Source of the DNA: Alicyclobacillus fructus
GTDB lineage: Bacteria > Bacillota > Bacilli > Alicyclobacillales > Alicyclobacillaceae
Direction of reading: 5' to 3'
DNA: 33,919 nt
Assembly: GCF_017329605.1 (NCBI RefSeq)
Contig: NZ_JAFMTY010000028.1
Coordinates: 1 to 33,919 of the forward strand
Shown here: positions 24,247-32,172 of the stretch, piece by piece
How positions within the stretch are numbered: position 1 is the stretch's first letter
Layout of the letters: each line of letters opens with the position of its first letter
Translations under genes and position numbers: made by a program
Notes under the pieces: model-generated
What the model was told of the DNA's origin: nothing
What the model saw: only the letters and a program-made list of their open reading frames with translations
Databases searched by the model: none

Positions 24247-25968
24247 GTGAAAAGTGGCGTGCGAATCCGTTCGCGGCGCCGCCCGCAGGGGATGGCGCAA
24301 GGGCAGGCGGATCAGGCGCATGCGAGCGACGAAGGCGGAAGGGAACCGACGTCGGCACCTTTGCAGGGAAAGCGGCGGACCGGCGCGTCGGCAGAGGGCG
24401 AGACGTCGCGCGGGCGCGCGTTGGGCCAGGGTTCCGGAGGAGCCCAGTCCGAGCCGGGCGGGTACGCGTCGAAACAGCGCCTCCATCGCGGCCTCGACGA
24501 CAACCTCGCCGCGCTGCACGAGTTGTTTCATGGATGCTCGGACGTGCAGTTTCGCCACCTCGAGCTCGAAGCCGGCCGCCAGGCGTGCCTGGTCTACTTC
24601 ACGGGCATGGTCGAGCTTGAGGAGTTGAGCGAAGAGGCGCTTTGCCCCTTGTTGACGGCCTTTCATCCGCACACCGTCGGAGATTACGATCCGAAACAGT
24701 TGGCGGGACGGTCCCTGCCGGTGGCTCAGGCGGACGTGGTGCATACGCTCGACGACGTGGTGGACGCGATCGTCCTGGGGCGGGCGGTCCTGATGGTCGA
24801 CGGGTTCGACGCCGCCATTTCACTCACCACGACGTCGCCGCCGCGGCGCGCCATCTCGGAACCGGAAACGGAGTCGGTCGTGCGCGGTCCGCGCGAGGGT
24901 TTCACCGAGGACATCGCGGTCAACATGTCGCTTTTGCGACAGAAGCTGCGCACGCCAAAGCTCAAGTCCATTCCCTACTACGTGGGCAAGTACACGAAGA
25001 CGGAGGTCCGCCTGGTCTACATCGAAGGACTGGCGGACGAACCGGTCATTGCCGAGGCCAAGCGTCGAATTGAGGGGATCGAGATCGACGGCGTGCTGGA
25101 GAGCGGATACCTGGAGGAACTCATCGAAGACCAGCCGCTGTCGCCGTTTCCCCAGTTTCAATATTCGGAGCGGCCGGACACCGTGGCGGCGCAGCTTCTG
25201 GAGGGGCGATTCGCCATCCTCACCAACGGGACGCCCTTTGCCCTCGTGGCCCCGGTGACGTGGTGGCAGTTCCTGCAGGCGAGCGAGGACTACTATGAGC
25301 GCTTCTTTCTCGTCTACCTGGTGCGCGTGCTGCGCTATGTCTCGCTGTTCATCGCGCTGTTTCTGCCCGCGATGTACATCGCGGTGACCACGTATCACCA
25401 GGACATGCTGCCGACGAATCTCGTCATCAGCATCGCGGCGGCGAGGGAGAGCATCCCGTTTCCGGCCATCATCGAGGCGCTCATCATGGAACTGACCTTC
25501 GAGGCGCTGCGCGAGGCGGGCATCCGCCTTCCGCGGGCCGTGGGCCACGCGGTCAGCATCCTGGGCGCGCTCGTCATTGGGGAGGCGGCGGTGGAAGCCG
25601 GGATCGTGTCCGCGCCGATGGTCATCATTGTGGCCCTGACGGGGATCGCGTCGTTTACCGTGCCGCGCTACAACGCGGCCATCGCCATCCGCCTGTTGCG
25701 CTTTCCGATGATGCTCCTCGGCGCGGTGCTCGGCATGTTTGGGCTCGTGATCGGCGTCATGTGGGTGACGGTGCACCTGTGCAAGCTGAGGTCGTTCGGC
25801 GTTCCGTATCTCTCGGGCTTTGCGCCGTACAAGCGGAAGGAAGTGAAAGACCTGTTCGTTCGTCCGCCTTGGTGGCAGATGGTGTACAGGCCGTCGTCCT
25901 ACGCGCACCAGAACCGCAAACGGATGAACAAGCAGATGATGCCGCGCCCGGAAGGCAACCCGCAGTGA
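24247..25968 (+). CDS. GerA-family spore germination receptor subunit A
   Basis: A 573-residue protein of the GerAA/GerKA family, which senses germinants at the spore inner membrane. An N-terminal hydrophilic tail of about 75 residues, rich in Arg, Gly, Gln and Ser, is followed by the soluble N-terminal domain (VNMSLLRQKLRTPKLK, then SGYLEELIED). Four to five membrane segments follow from about residue 350 (RYVSLFIALFLPAMYIA, AVSILGALVIGEAAVEAG). GTG 24247 is favoured because AGGAGGTG (24233-24240) is six bases upstream; ATG 24241 directly abuts that ribosome site. It is the first gene of the gerA-gerC-small ORF-gerB operon. Confidence 0.93.
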   Translation: MKSGVRIRSRRRPQGMAQGQADQAHASDEGGREPTSAPLQGKRRTGASAEGETSRGRALGQGSGGAQSEPGGYASKQRLHRGLDDNLAALHELFHGCSDVQFRHLELEAGRQACLVYFTGMVELEELSEEALCPLLTAFHPHTVGDYDPKQLAGRSLPVAQADVVHTLDDVVDAIVLGRAVLMVDGFDAAISLTTTSPPRRAISEPETESVVRGPREGFTEDIAVNMSLLRQKLRTPKLKSIPYYVGKYTKTEVRLVYIEGLADEPVIAEAKRRIEGIEIDGVLESGYLEELIEDQPLSPFPQFQYSERPDTVAAQLLEGRFAILTNGTPFALVAPVTWWQFLQASEDYYERFFLVYLVRVLRYVSLFIALFLPAMYIAVTTYHQDMLPTNLVISIAAARESIPFPAIIEALIMELTFEALREAGIRLPRAVGHAVSILGALVIGEAAVEAGIVSAPMVIIVALTGIASFTVPRYNAAIAIRLLRFPMMLLGAVLGMFGLVIGVMWVTVHLCKLRSFGVPYLSGFAPYKRKEVKDLFVRPPWWQMVYRPSSYAHQNRKRMNKQMMPRPEGNPQ

Positions 25969-25983
25969 TGGAGCGTGACAACG

Positions 25984-27183
25984 GTGGCTAGGACGGGAAA
26001 GTGGAGCCTCTTGGCGCTGATGCTGGCGCTCGTGCCGACCCTGTCGGGATGCTGGGATCGCCGCGAGATCAACGACATGGCGTTTGTGACGGCGGCCGCG
26101 GCGGATCGCACGGAGGACGGCAAGTACCGCGTCACGGTTGAGGTGCCGTTGCCGGGCAAGATCTCATCGGTCGGCAACCTCGGCGGAGGGGGCGGATCGA
26201 GCGGCACCAAGGCCTATTTCATCGACTCGACCGTGGGTGACACGTTCCGCCAGGCGAACGCGGATCAGCAAAAGGCGATGTCCCGCCAGCTCTACTTCGC
26301 CCACATGCGCGTGTTTGTCTTCGGAGAGGCGCTTGCGCGGGACAACATCGCCCAGGCCATCGACGTGATGGCCCGCGTGCCGCAGAACCGCATGACGACG
26401 TATCTCGTGGTGAGCGAGGGGCCGGGTGCCGACGTGCTCAACACGGAGTCGAACATGGAGAAGACGCCGGCGGAGTTCCTGCGCGAACTCGCGAGCCAAT
26501 CGCAGCGCCATCCGCGCACGGTCAAGCGCGTCACCGAAGCCCTGCTGGCCGAGGGCCAAGATCCGTACATGCCGCTGGTGTCGGTCGTCGAGACCATCCC
26601 CGGCGATGAGGCGCGCCGACAGACCTACATCAAGGTCACAGGGCTCTCCATTTTCCGCGGACCGCGGATGGTCGGAATGCTGAAGGGACGCCAGGCGGAC
26701 GGGGTGCTGTGGGCGCTCGGCGAGATCAAGCGCCCGACGGTGACGGTGCTTGCGCCCCGAGGGACCGGGCACGTCTCCATCCTCGTGACCAGGTACAGGA
26801 CGCGCGTCGCCATCCATCGGGTAGGCGATCACGTCTCCTGCCGGATCACGGTGAAGGCCATGGGGACGCTTGCGGAGAACACCTCGCCCTACATGTATGA
26901 GTTGACCCAAAACCTGCCGAAGCTCGAACACGAGGCGTCCTTGGAAATCGCGGATGAAATCGCGGACGGCATGAAGGCTCTGCAGGACATGCGCTCGGAT
27001 CCGGTGGGGCTTTGCAACCGCGTGTACCGGCTCTATCCCACGCTGTGGCACAAGGACAAGTCCGACTGGCGCGATACGCTTTACCCTGCCATTCCTGTTC
27101 AGGTCCACGTGGAGCTTGAGCTGCGCAACAGCGGCAACGCGACATCTCCCGTCGCCGTTCCGGAGGAGGAGCTGAGGTCGTGA
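25984..27183 (+). CDS. GerC-type spore germination lipoprotein
   Basis: A 399-residue Ger(x)C family protein. The lipoprotein signal peptide ends in LSG-C23, followed by WDRREINDMAFV, the hallmark of GerC proteins. Three mixed alpha/beta domains follow without membrane helices. It is the lipid-anchored subunit of the germination receptor, outside the inner spore membrane. The start is GTG 25984 or GTG 25975; the first has GGAG at ten-base spacing. It follows gerA by 15 bases, and its stop overlaps the next small gene (GTGA). Confidence 0.93.
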   Translation: MARTGKWSLLALMLALVPTLSGCWDRREINDMAFVTAAAADRTEDGKYRVTVEVPLPGKISSVGNLGGGGGSSGTKAYFIDSTVGDTFRQANADQQKAMSRQLYFAHMRVFVFGEALARDNIAQAIDVMARVPQNRMTTYLVVSEGPGADVLNTESNMEKTPAEFLRELASQSQRHPRTVKRVTEALLAEGQDPYMPLVSVVETIPGDEARRQTYIKVTGLSIFRGPRMVGMLKGRQADGVLWALGEIKRPTVTVLAPRGTGHVSILVTRYRTRVAIHRVGDHVSCRITVKAMGTLAENTSPYMYELTQNLPKLEHEASLEIADEIADGMKALQDMRSDPVGLCNRVYRLYPTLWHKDKSDWRDTLYPAIPVQVHVELELRNSGNATSPVAVPEEELRS

Positions 27184-27386
27184 TCGTCAACTTCATCGAG
27201 GCCGCGGTGTTCATCGCCGCCCTCTGTGCGCTGCAGTGGAAAGAGTGGAAGCAGGCCAACCGGCCGACGAAAATCGCGATGGCGACCATGATGACGATGG
27301 CCGCGGGCGCATGGATCGCGTCGAACGTGTTCCCCGATGCGCACACGTCGTTTTCATGGTTACCCAAGCCTTTCCACGCGAGGTGA
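27180..27386 (+). CDS. Small two-helix membrane protein within the germination operon
   Basis: A 68-residue protein. Hydrophobic segments lie at about 3-19 and 32-49, separated by a basic loop (KEWKQANRPTK). GTG 27180 overlaps the gerC stop by four bases with GAGGAGGAG upstream, and its own stop overlaps the ribosome site of gerB, so it is translated as part of the operon. Small fourth subunits (often called D subunits) occur in some Bacillus and Paenibacillus ger operons and modulate receptor sensitivity. This is a plausible analogue, though I cannot show homology. Confidence 0.75.
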   Translation: MIVNFIEAAVFIAALCALQWKEWKQANRPTKIAMATMMTMAAGAWIASNVFPDAHTSFSWLPKPFHAR

Positions 27387-27393
27387 AACGAGC

Positions 27394-28491
27394 ATGAACC
27401 AGGTTTCGACGCGCCAAGTGGTGCTCATGGGCTTTTGTTACGTCTTCTCCGCGACGCTCGTGACGTGGCCGGGCCAGATCCTGCGAATGGCGCGCCAGGA
27501 CGCGTGGGTGGGCGTTCCGCTCTGCAGCCTGGCGGTCCTTTGCGTGTTGTGGTTGACCGACCGCGCGCTCGCCAAACATCCTGGCAAGGACCTGCTCACG
27601 CTGATGGTGGAGAAGTTCGGATGGTTGGGCAAGATGGTGATCCTGGTTTACGTGGCGTTTTCCCTCGTCATCATGGCGAAAGACGTGCGGCTCGGGGTGG
27701 ACTTCGTCAGCGTGGTGTTTCTGCCAGTGACGCCGGCCGTGGTCGTCGGAGCGCTCATCATGGCCACCTGTGTGTTCATGGTGCGCGGCGGGATCGAGGT
27801 CATTGCGCGCATGACGGAATTGTACCTGCCGGTGTTCCTGCTGTTTTCCGTCTTTTGCGGCGCATTGCTGGTCCCGGATCTCAGCTGGCAGTATGTTCAG
27901 CCCTTCTTCGAGTACGGGTTTGAGCGACCCGCCATCGGGATCTGGTATGCCATGAACGCCATCGGCAGCATCACGATTCTGCCGCTGCTCTTTTCCCACG
28001 AGCGATTTTCGTTTCGGCAGGCCTGGATCTCGCTCTTGTTCTCGTCGATGTTTCTCGAATTTGTCCTCATCATCTGTGAGCTGAACCTTGGCAGTCCACT
28101 CGCGGGTCACCTGATGTATCCCGCGTACGAGGCCGTTCGCGAGGTGCGCGTGACGGACTTCCTTGATCGGTTTGACATCCTCATCGTTGGCATCTGGCTG
28201 CCAACCATTGTGACCAAGATCGCGCTGAACCTGTATTTCACCATCGCGTGCATGCGCCAGGTGATACCCCAGCTTCAGGCGGCCCAGGTGGCGCCCTCCC
28301 TCGGTGCTCTCGCCCTGGTCGTGAGCCTGTGGCTGTTTCACACGTCGACAGAGGTGGTTGCCGTCGACGACGTTTGGCCGCTCGTCGTCATGGCGCTGTG
28401 GCTCATCATTCCCGCCGTCGCGGCGGTTGTCGCCGCCCTCCTCGGCCCCAAACCAAACGCGCGCCGGCCGAAACCTCAGCGCGCGCCCTAG
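27394..28491 (+). CDS. GerB-family spore germination permease-like subunit
   Basis: A 365-residue APC-superfamily protein with about ten transmembrane helices. The start STRQVVLMGFCYVFSATLVTWPG matches the first helix of GerB/GerAB proteins, where the germinant-binding pocket lies. ATG 27394 has GAGGTGAAA upstream, overlapping the stop of the small gene. The germinant is probably an amino acid or sugar but cannot be inferred. The stop (TAG 28489-28491) abuts the stop of the opposing VOC gene with no intervening base. Confidence 0.93.
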   Translation: MNQVSTRQVVLMGFCYVFSATLVTWPGQILRMARQDAWVGVPLCSLAVLCVLWLTDRALAKHPGKDLLTLMVEKFGWLGKMVILVYVAFSLVIMAKDVRLGVDFVSVVFLPVTPAVVVGALIMATCVFMVRGGIEVIARMTELYLPVFLLFSVFCGALLVPDLSWQYVQPFFEYGFERPAIGIWYAMNAIGSITILPLLFSHERFSFRQAWISLLFSSMFLEFVLIICELNLGSPLAGHLMYPAYEAVREVRVTDFLDRFDILIVGIWLPTIVTKIALNLYFTIACMRQVIPQLQAAQVAPSLGALALVVSLWLFHTSTEVVAVDDVWPLVVMALWLIIPAVAAVVAALLGPKPNARRPKPQRAP

Positions 28492-28890
28492 TCAATACAT
28501 CATGCGGTCGTCGAAGTAGTACTTGAATTCAAGCAGGTTGTTGGACGGATCGATCAGGAAGAAGGTCTCGTGTTCCTCGATGAGCCCTTCGAAGCGGCGT
28601 GACAGGTCATGGTAGAACGGAATGCCCCGCTGCTTGGCGAGCTTGTACAGGTTGTCGAATTGCCGCTTGTCCCGGAACGTGATGCCGAAGTGGCGAGGAT
28701 ACATGCTGACTTCCCGATCCCAGCGATCCGACAAGTGACACACGAGCTGGTCTCCGAAGAAATCGAGCGTGATTCGGTCGTGGTACCGGCGAGCCAGCTT
28801 GCAGCCGAGCTTCGTCACGTAGAAATCGTAAGCCTCGTCGAGATCCCGGGCGGGGATGGCGAGGTGAAACACGTCGTTTGGGTTGCGCAT
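28492..28890 (-). CDS. VOC-superfamily protein (glyoxalase/dioxygenase fold)
   Basis: A 132-residue protein of the vicinal-oxygen-chelate fold with two beta-alpha-beta-beta-beta modules. Likely metal ligands are H9 (FHLAIPARDL), H67 (RHFGITF) and E121 (LLEFKYY). Members include glyoxalases, epimerases, dioxygenases and fosfomycin-resistance enzymes; the reaction is not evident here. ATG 28890 is preceded by GAGGAGG, which overlaps the phosphosulfolactate synthase stop, so it is coupled to that gene and may act in the same pathway. Confidence 0.88.
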   Translation of the reverse strand: MRNPNDVFHLAIPARDLDEAYDFYVTKLGCKLARRYHDRITLDFFGDQLVCHLSDRWDREVSMYPRHFGITFRDKRQFDNLYKLAKQRGIPFYHDLSRRFEGLIEEHETFFLIDPSNNLLEFKYYFDDRMMY

Positions 28891-28903
28891 GCGAATGTCC
28901 TCC

Positions 28904-29725
28904 TCACGATTGCCAGAGCGCGGGCTCGAAATCCATTTGTGGCAGATCGCCGGTTTCCAATTGGAGCAGGGTGTCGGAGCGCAGGCCTCTGCGCAGCGTC
29001 TCCAGGGGGATGGCGTCGCCGATGGCCACGTTGCCGAGATTCACGTTGGGCCCGAGCTTGTCGATGAAGTACTTCTGAAGCGTCTTGTTCGGCGCTTCGA
29101 AGATGAGGCGGTGGGTGTCGAGACCCGCCTCCAGGATCTCCTCGATGAGCCCAAACCGCAACTCCCCGTTTTCGCGGCAGATGCCGCTCGTTCCGGATTC
29201 GCGGGCTTCGGTGATGACATACGCCGCGCCCGCCGCAAAGTCCTCCCGGATAAACTGGATCCAGCGATGGGGTGGCAGAAGGAGCGATTGCTTCACGTCC
29301 TTGTAGCCGACTTCGCTCATCACCCGGAACCGACGGGAGAATCGCTCGATGAACCGGGCCTTTTCCGAGTTGGAAAGCGGTACGGTTCCGTTCGAGATCT
29401 CGACGTCGCGGCACCCGTAGTGCAGGCACATGGCTTCGTAATCGTCGATCCGCCCCTGCACGAGAAATTTCTCAAACAGCGTGCCGCCAAAGAAGTAGCG
29501 AATGCCGAGCCGATCCAGAACCTCGAGCTTCTCTTCGATTCTCGGCGTGACGACGGCGGTTCCCCAGCCGAACTTGACATAGTCGATCCACGCCCCATTC
29601 GACTCCATCGCGTCCCGGAACCACGCGACGGGGACTCCGTTGTCGATCACGACGGTAAGTCCGGTTTGTCTCGGCTTCTCTGGCCGTTCGGGCAGACAGA
29701 GCACGTCCGTCCATCGCGAATCCAT
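28904..29725 (-). CDS. Phosphosulfolactate synthase (ComA-like)
   Basis: A 273-residue TIM-barrel protein. The N-terminal GLTVVIDNGVP and YVKFGWGTAVV are characteristic of ComA, and EVGYKD and IFEAPNK follow. The enzyme adds sulfite to phosphoenolpyruvate to form phosphosulfolactate, the first step to sulfolactate (abundant in Bacillus spores through the YitD homologue) or to coenzyme M in methanogens. ATG 29725 follows CGGAGGGGA at six-base spacing. It is first in a two-gene minus-strand operon with the VOC gene. No phosphatase or dehydrogenase of the pathway is in view. Confidence 0.9.
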   Translation of the reverse strand: MDSRWTDVLCLPERPEKPRQTGLTVVIDNGVPVAWFRDAMESNGAWIDYVKFGWGTAVVTPRIEEKLEVLDRLGIRYFFGGTLFEKFLVQGRIDDYEAMCLHYGCRDVEISNGTVPLSNSEKARFIERFSRRFRVMSEVGYKDVKQSLLLPPHRWIQFIREDFAAGAAYVITEARESGTSGICRENGELRFGLIEEILEAGLDTHRLIFEAPNKTLQKYFIDKLGPNVNLGNVAIGDAIPLETLRRGLRSDTLLQLETGDLPQMDFEPALWQS

Positions 29726-30005
29726 GGCCCATCCCCTCCGATTCAGCGCGTGTCGCACGGTTGGATTGAGCATACCGGGCCAAGCTTGAATTCTGGTTGA
29801 AATCCGGGGATCTGCGAACAGTTTATCAAAAAAAGTTCAAAAGAGAGGAGCCCGTGCCTAGGCCAGGTGCTGTTCGCGAAAAAACGAGCCGATCAAGCAG
29901 GAATTCTTCGTTCGCTGTCGAATATCCGTGCTCCGTAGCGAGAAAGCGCGTTGCGCGGTTCCGTTTGTCGCAAGCGCGCGAAACTTGGGGTTGTGGGGAG
30001 CGATT

Positions 30006-31181
30006 ATGCGGATTTCATCGAAATGGTTGACTGGAGCATCGGTTGTCGTTGCCCTGTCGTTCGCCGTGAGTCCCAAACCCGCCAGCGCGGAAACGCTTTC
30101 TCAGGCGCAACAGCAGCTGGCCCAATTGCAGAGCCAGAAGCAAGCCGTTGAAAGCCGCCTTTCCGAGGACGCTGTCAAAGAGCAGACGCTGAAAAACGCG
30201 ATTCGCGCGTACCAGGTCTCCATTGAAAACGTGCAGGCTCAAATCCAGGCGAATCAGGCGCGTATGGCCGCCCTGCGCCAGCAGGAGCATGAGCTCGGCG
30301 TTCAGCTGCAGCTGAACGAAGCTCAGCTCAGTCAGGCGGAAAACGAACTCGCCCAGATCGTGCGCGGCGAGTACGAGGACGGCAATGTATCGTACCTCGA
30401 GGTGTTGTTCAACGCCACCAGTTTCACCGACTTCCTCTCGCGTTTGTATGATCTCGCCATTGTCTCCAAAACACAGGATCAGGTCGTCCAATCCATCAAA
30501 GCGCTGCAGGCGTCCATCCTGGAGAAACAACATCAGGTTCAGGCGGCTGAGCAGCAGGCGGAGCAGGTCGGCCAACAGCTGAGTCAACTCGAAGCGATGG
30601 ACGAATCGCTGAAGCAGGCGCAGCAGGTGAAACTGAACGCCATTCTGCAAGATATCGAGCAGGGCAAGCAGCAACAGGGCGAACTCGAAAGCCAGATTCA
30701 ACTCACGCAGTCGGACATCCAGGCCATCGAAGCGGCGACGGCGGCAGCCGAGCAGAAGGAATCGAACGCGCAGTACGTGGCAACGCAACAAGCGGCGCTC
30801 GTTCCGGCTGATCCCAACAGCATCATCGGCTACGCAGAGCAGTTCCTGGGAACGCCCTACGTCTGGGGCGGCGAATCGCCGAGCGGCTTCGATTGCTCGG
30901 GCTTCACGCAGTACGTCTTTTCGCATTTCGGCATTCAGATCCCGAGGACGTCCGAAGAACAGTTTGCCGTCGGCGTTCCGGTCAGCCAAAACGACCTTCA
31001 GCCGGGGGACCTCGTGTTCTTCAGCACGTACGCGCCCGGCGCGACGCACGTCGGGATTTACATCGGCAACGGGCTGATGATCGACGCGCAGGATATGGGT
31101 GTCTCCATCGACAGCGTGTTCAATTCGTATTGGGGACCCAAGTATCTAGGGGCGCGCCGTTTCATCACGACGGGGAGCTGA
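30006..31181 (+). CDS. Secreted NlpC/P60 peptidoglycan endopeptidase with N-terminal coiled coil
   Basis: A 391-residue exported protein. The signal peptide ends at ASA (residue 28), a long Gln-rich coiled coil spans about 30-255 (with a less helical YLEVLFNATSFTDFLSRLYDL hairpin near 130-150), and the NlpC/P60 domain covers about 270-390. The catalytic Cys is C297 (FDCSGF) and the His is H348 (THVGIYIGNG). The layout is that of CwlO/PcsB-like D,L-endopeptidases, which are often held inactive until FtsEX or a similar partner pulls on the coiled coil. ATG 30006 has GGGGAG upstream. A long terminator follows. Confidence 0.93.
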   Translation: MRISSKWLTGASVVVALSFAVSPKPASAETLSQAQQQLAQLQSQKQAVESRLSEDAVKEQTLKNAIRAYQVSIENVQAQIQANQARMAALRQQEHELGVQLQLNEAQLSQAENELAQIVRGEYEDGNVSYLEVLFNATSFTDFLSRLYDLAIVSKTQDQVVQSIKALQASILEKQHQVQAAEQQAEQVGQQLSQLEAMDESLKQAQQVKLNAILQDIEQGKQQQGELESQIQLTQSDIQAIEAATAAAEQKESNAQYVATQQAALVPADPNSIIGYAEQFLGTPYVWGGESPSGFDCSGFTQYVFSHFGIQIPRTSEEQFAVGVPVSQNDLQPGDLVFFSTYAPGATHVGIYIGNGLMIDAQDMGVSIDSVFNSYWGPKYLGARRFITTGS

Positions 31182-31221
31182 AGGTACACGAGCGACGTTG
31201 CCGCGGGCTACCTGCGCAGGC

Positions 31222-31265
31222 AGGCGTCCGCCGTCCCGACCTGGGATGGCGGACGCCTTTTCTTT
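31222..31265 (+). terminator. Intrinsic terminator after the NlpC/P60 gene
   Basis: AGGCGTCCGCC (31222-31232) pairs perfectly with GGCGGACGCCT (31248-31258). The inner bases GTCCC / GGGAT extend the stem to about 16 bp, followed by a run of T interrupted by one C. Confidence 0.9.
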
Positions 31266-31367
31266 CGAGCGTCGAGCCGATCTCGGCACCTCTCCAATCG
31301 CGTCTATTGAATGATTCATTGACATGGACGGCGGAAGCGAACCGTGTGATCACGAGATCGCCCGAGC

Positions 31368-31831
31368 GTGGCACGAAGACGTTCACGTAACCGTCGTGTC
31401 GATGGCGCTAGCGCACGTGACGATGTCGTCGCTAAGGTGGCTGGGCGGATCTCCGCAGGTGCAGCCACTGCCGCGGTAGTTACTTCGTGGCTCCCGGAGG
31501 TTGCTGGCGTTGCTGAAGTGGTTTCCTTATCGAGGGGAATAGTGGCATTAGCTGCCGACACCGATTTATCGTTCAGGGTAAGCAGAGCGCCGCTAATGTC
31601 GCTTTAGACGCAACTGCAATAGTCCCGTCTCTTGGGGTACTCAGAGAAGGTAAAGAAATTGTGACTCGCGTAAAGGACTTATCGCACGCTTTCCAACACA
31701 GCGTTGAGCATTTTGGTGAGGATGAGCAACAGTGGAAGACTGTTGATAACAGTTACGGAGATCTGGCAGGAGCAATGTTTTCCACTGCAAGTGCGTTTCC
31801 ATCAGCGGCTAAGGGACGAAGGGAGGAGTAG
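31368..31831 (+). pseudogene. Frameshifted remnant resembling the core of a secreted toxin-like protein
   Basis: Two overlapping frames read as one protein if a single base is missing between about 31556 and 31575. The first carries an Ala/Val-rich stretch (TAAVVTSWLPEVAGVAEVVSLSRGI) and the second continues QGKQSAANVALDATAIVPSLG and ends at TAG 31829-31831. The pattern of an Ala/Gly-rich hydrophobic segment, then Gly-Lys, a D/A-rich helix and PSLG recalls the central part of WXG/LXG-type secreted proteins, but this is by eye only. No convincing start or ribosome site is present, so the 5' end is also lost. Composition is less GC-rich than the chromosome to the left. Confidence 0.4.
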
Positions 31832-31833
31832 TT

Positions 31834-32001
31834 GTGAAGAAAGCAGCAGAACAACTTGACTTAATGTATAAGACGGGTGTTGCAGTAATCATTACTGTGA
31901 TTTGCTTTTTGATTCTTGAGTCAATCCCGTGGATCCATCAACACGCAAAATGGTTTGTATTGGGTTTGACTTGGCTTTCTTTTGCCATTTTTTCGTATTA
32001 G
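31834..32001 (+). CDS. Small two-helix membrane protein after the toxin-like remnant
   Basis: A 55-residue protein. GTG 31834 follows GGGAGGAG, which overlaps the end of the preceding remnant. Two hydrophobic helices lie near residues 14-30 and 40-54. It sits where an immunity protein would be encoded if the remnant were a toxin. After the TAG, another frame continues with a hydrophobic, then basic stretch (FVLVCVSCVKFIIFYRKRE), and a T6 run lies just before the stop, so the gene may be frameshifted and originally longer. Function unknown. Confidence 0.5.
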   Translation: MKKAAEQLDLMYKTGVAVIITVICFLILESIPWIHQHAKWFVLGLTWLSFAIFSY

Positions 32002-32044
32002 TTTGTGTCTCCTGTGTGAAATTTATCATTTTTTATAGAAAACG

Positions 32045-32061
32045 TGAGCCTTTTGCAGAAT
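32045..32061 (+). repeat. Left terminal inverted repeat of the insertion sequence
   Basis: TGAGCCTTTTGCAGAAT, identical to the reverse complement of 33498-33514 over all 17 bases. The match breaks outside and, after one mismatch, continues weakly inside (AC). Confidence 0.85.
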
Positions 32062-32065
32062 CACG

Positions 32066-32090
32066 AGCCCTTGTGCGGCAAGGGTTTTTT
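32066..32090 (+). terminator. Terminator just inside the left end of the insertion sequence
   Basis: CCCTTG (32068-32073) and CAAGGG (32079-32084) form a perfect stem with loop TGCGG, followed by six T residues. It would stop transcription entering the element from the left. Confidence 0.7.
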
Positions 32091-32102
32091 GAGCACAAAG
32101 AA

Positions 32103-32169
32103 GGACTTCACCCCAACTTGAGAGAAAGAAAATGGTATTCACCAAACCATTTTTACGGGGGCGAAGTCC
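32103..32169 (+). promoter_or_regulatory. Fold-back stem masking the transposase ribosome site
   Basis: GGACTTC (32103-32109) pairs with GAAGTCC (32163-32169), and CCCC (32111-32114) with GGGG (32157-32160), which includes the only Shine-Dalgarno-like sequence before GTG 32173. In transcripts starting outside the element, this would hide the start region, as in fold-back inhibition of other insertion sequences. The role is inferred. Confidence 0.45.
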
Positions 32170-32172
32170 AAC

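Noticed and set aside
22787-24358. A 523-residue minus-strand open frame opposite the HtrA gene
   Set aside because: Antisense shadow; the plus strand carries an unmistakable protease with its catalytic triad.
29774-30005. A ydaO-type cyclic-di-AMP riboswitch upstream of the NlpC/P60 gene
   Set aside because: Such switches often precede cell-wall hydrolase genes, but the conserved bases of that aptamer are not found in this 232-bp leader.
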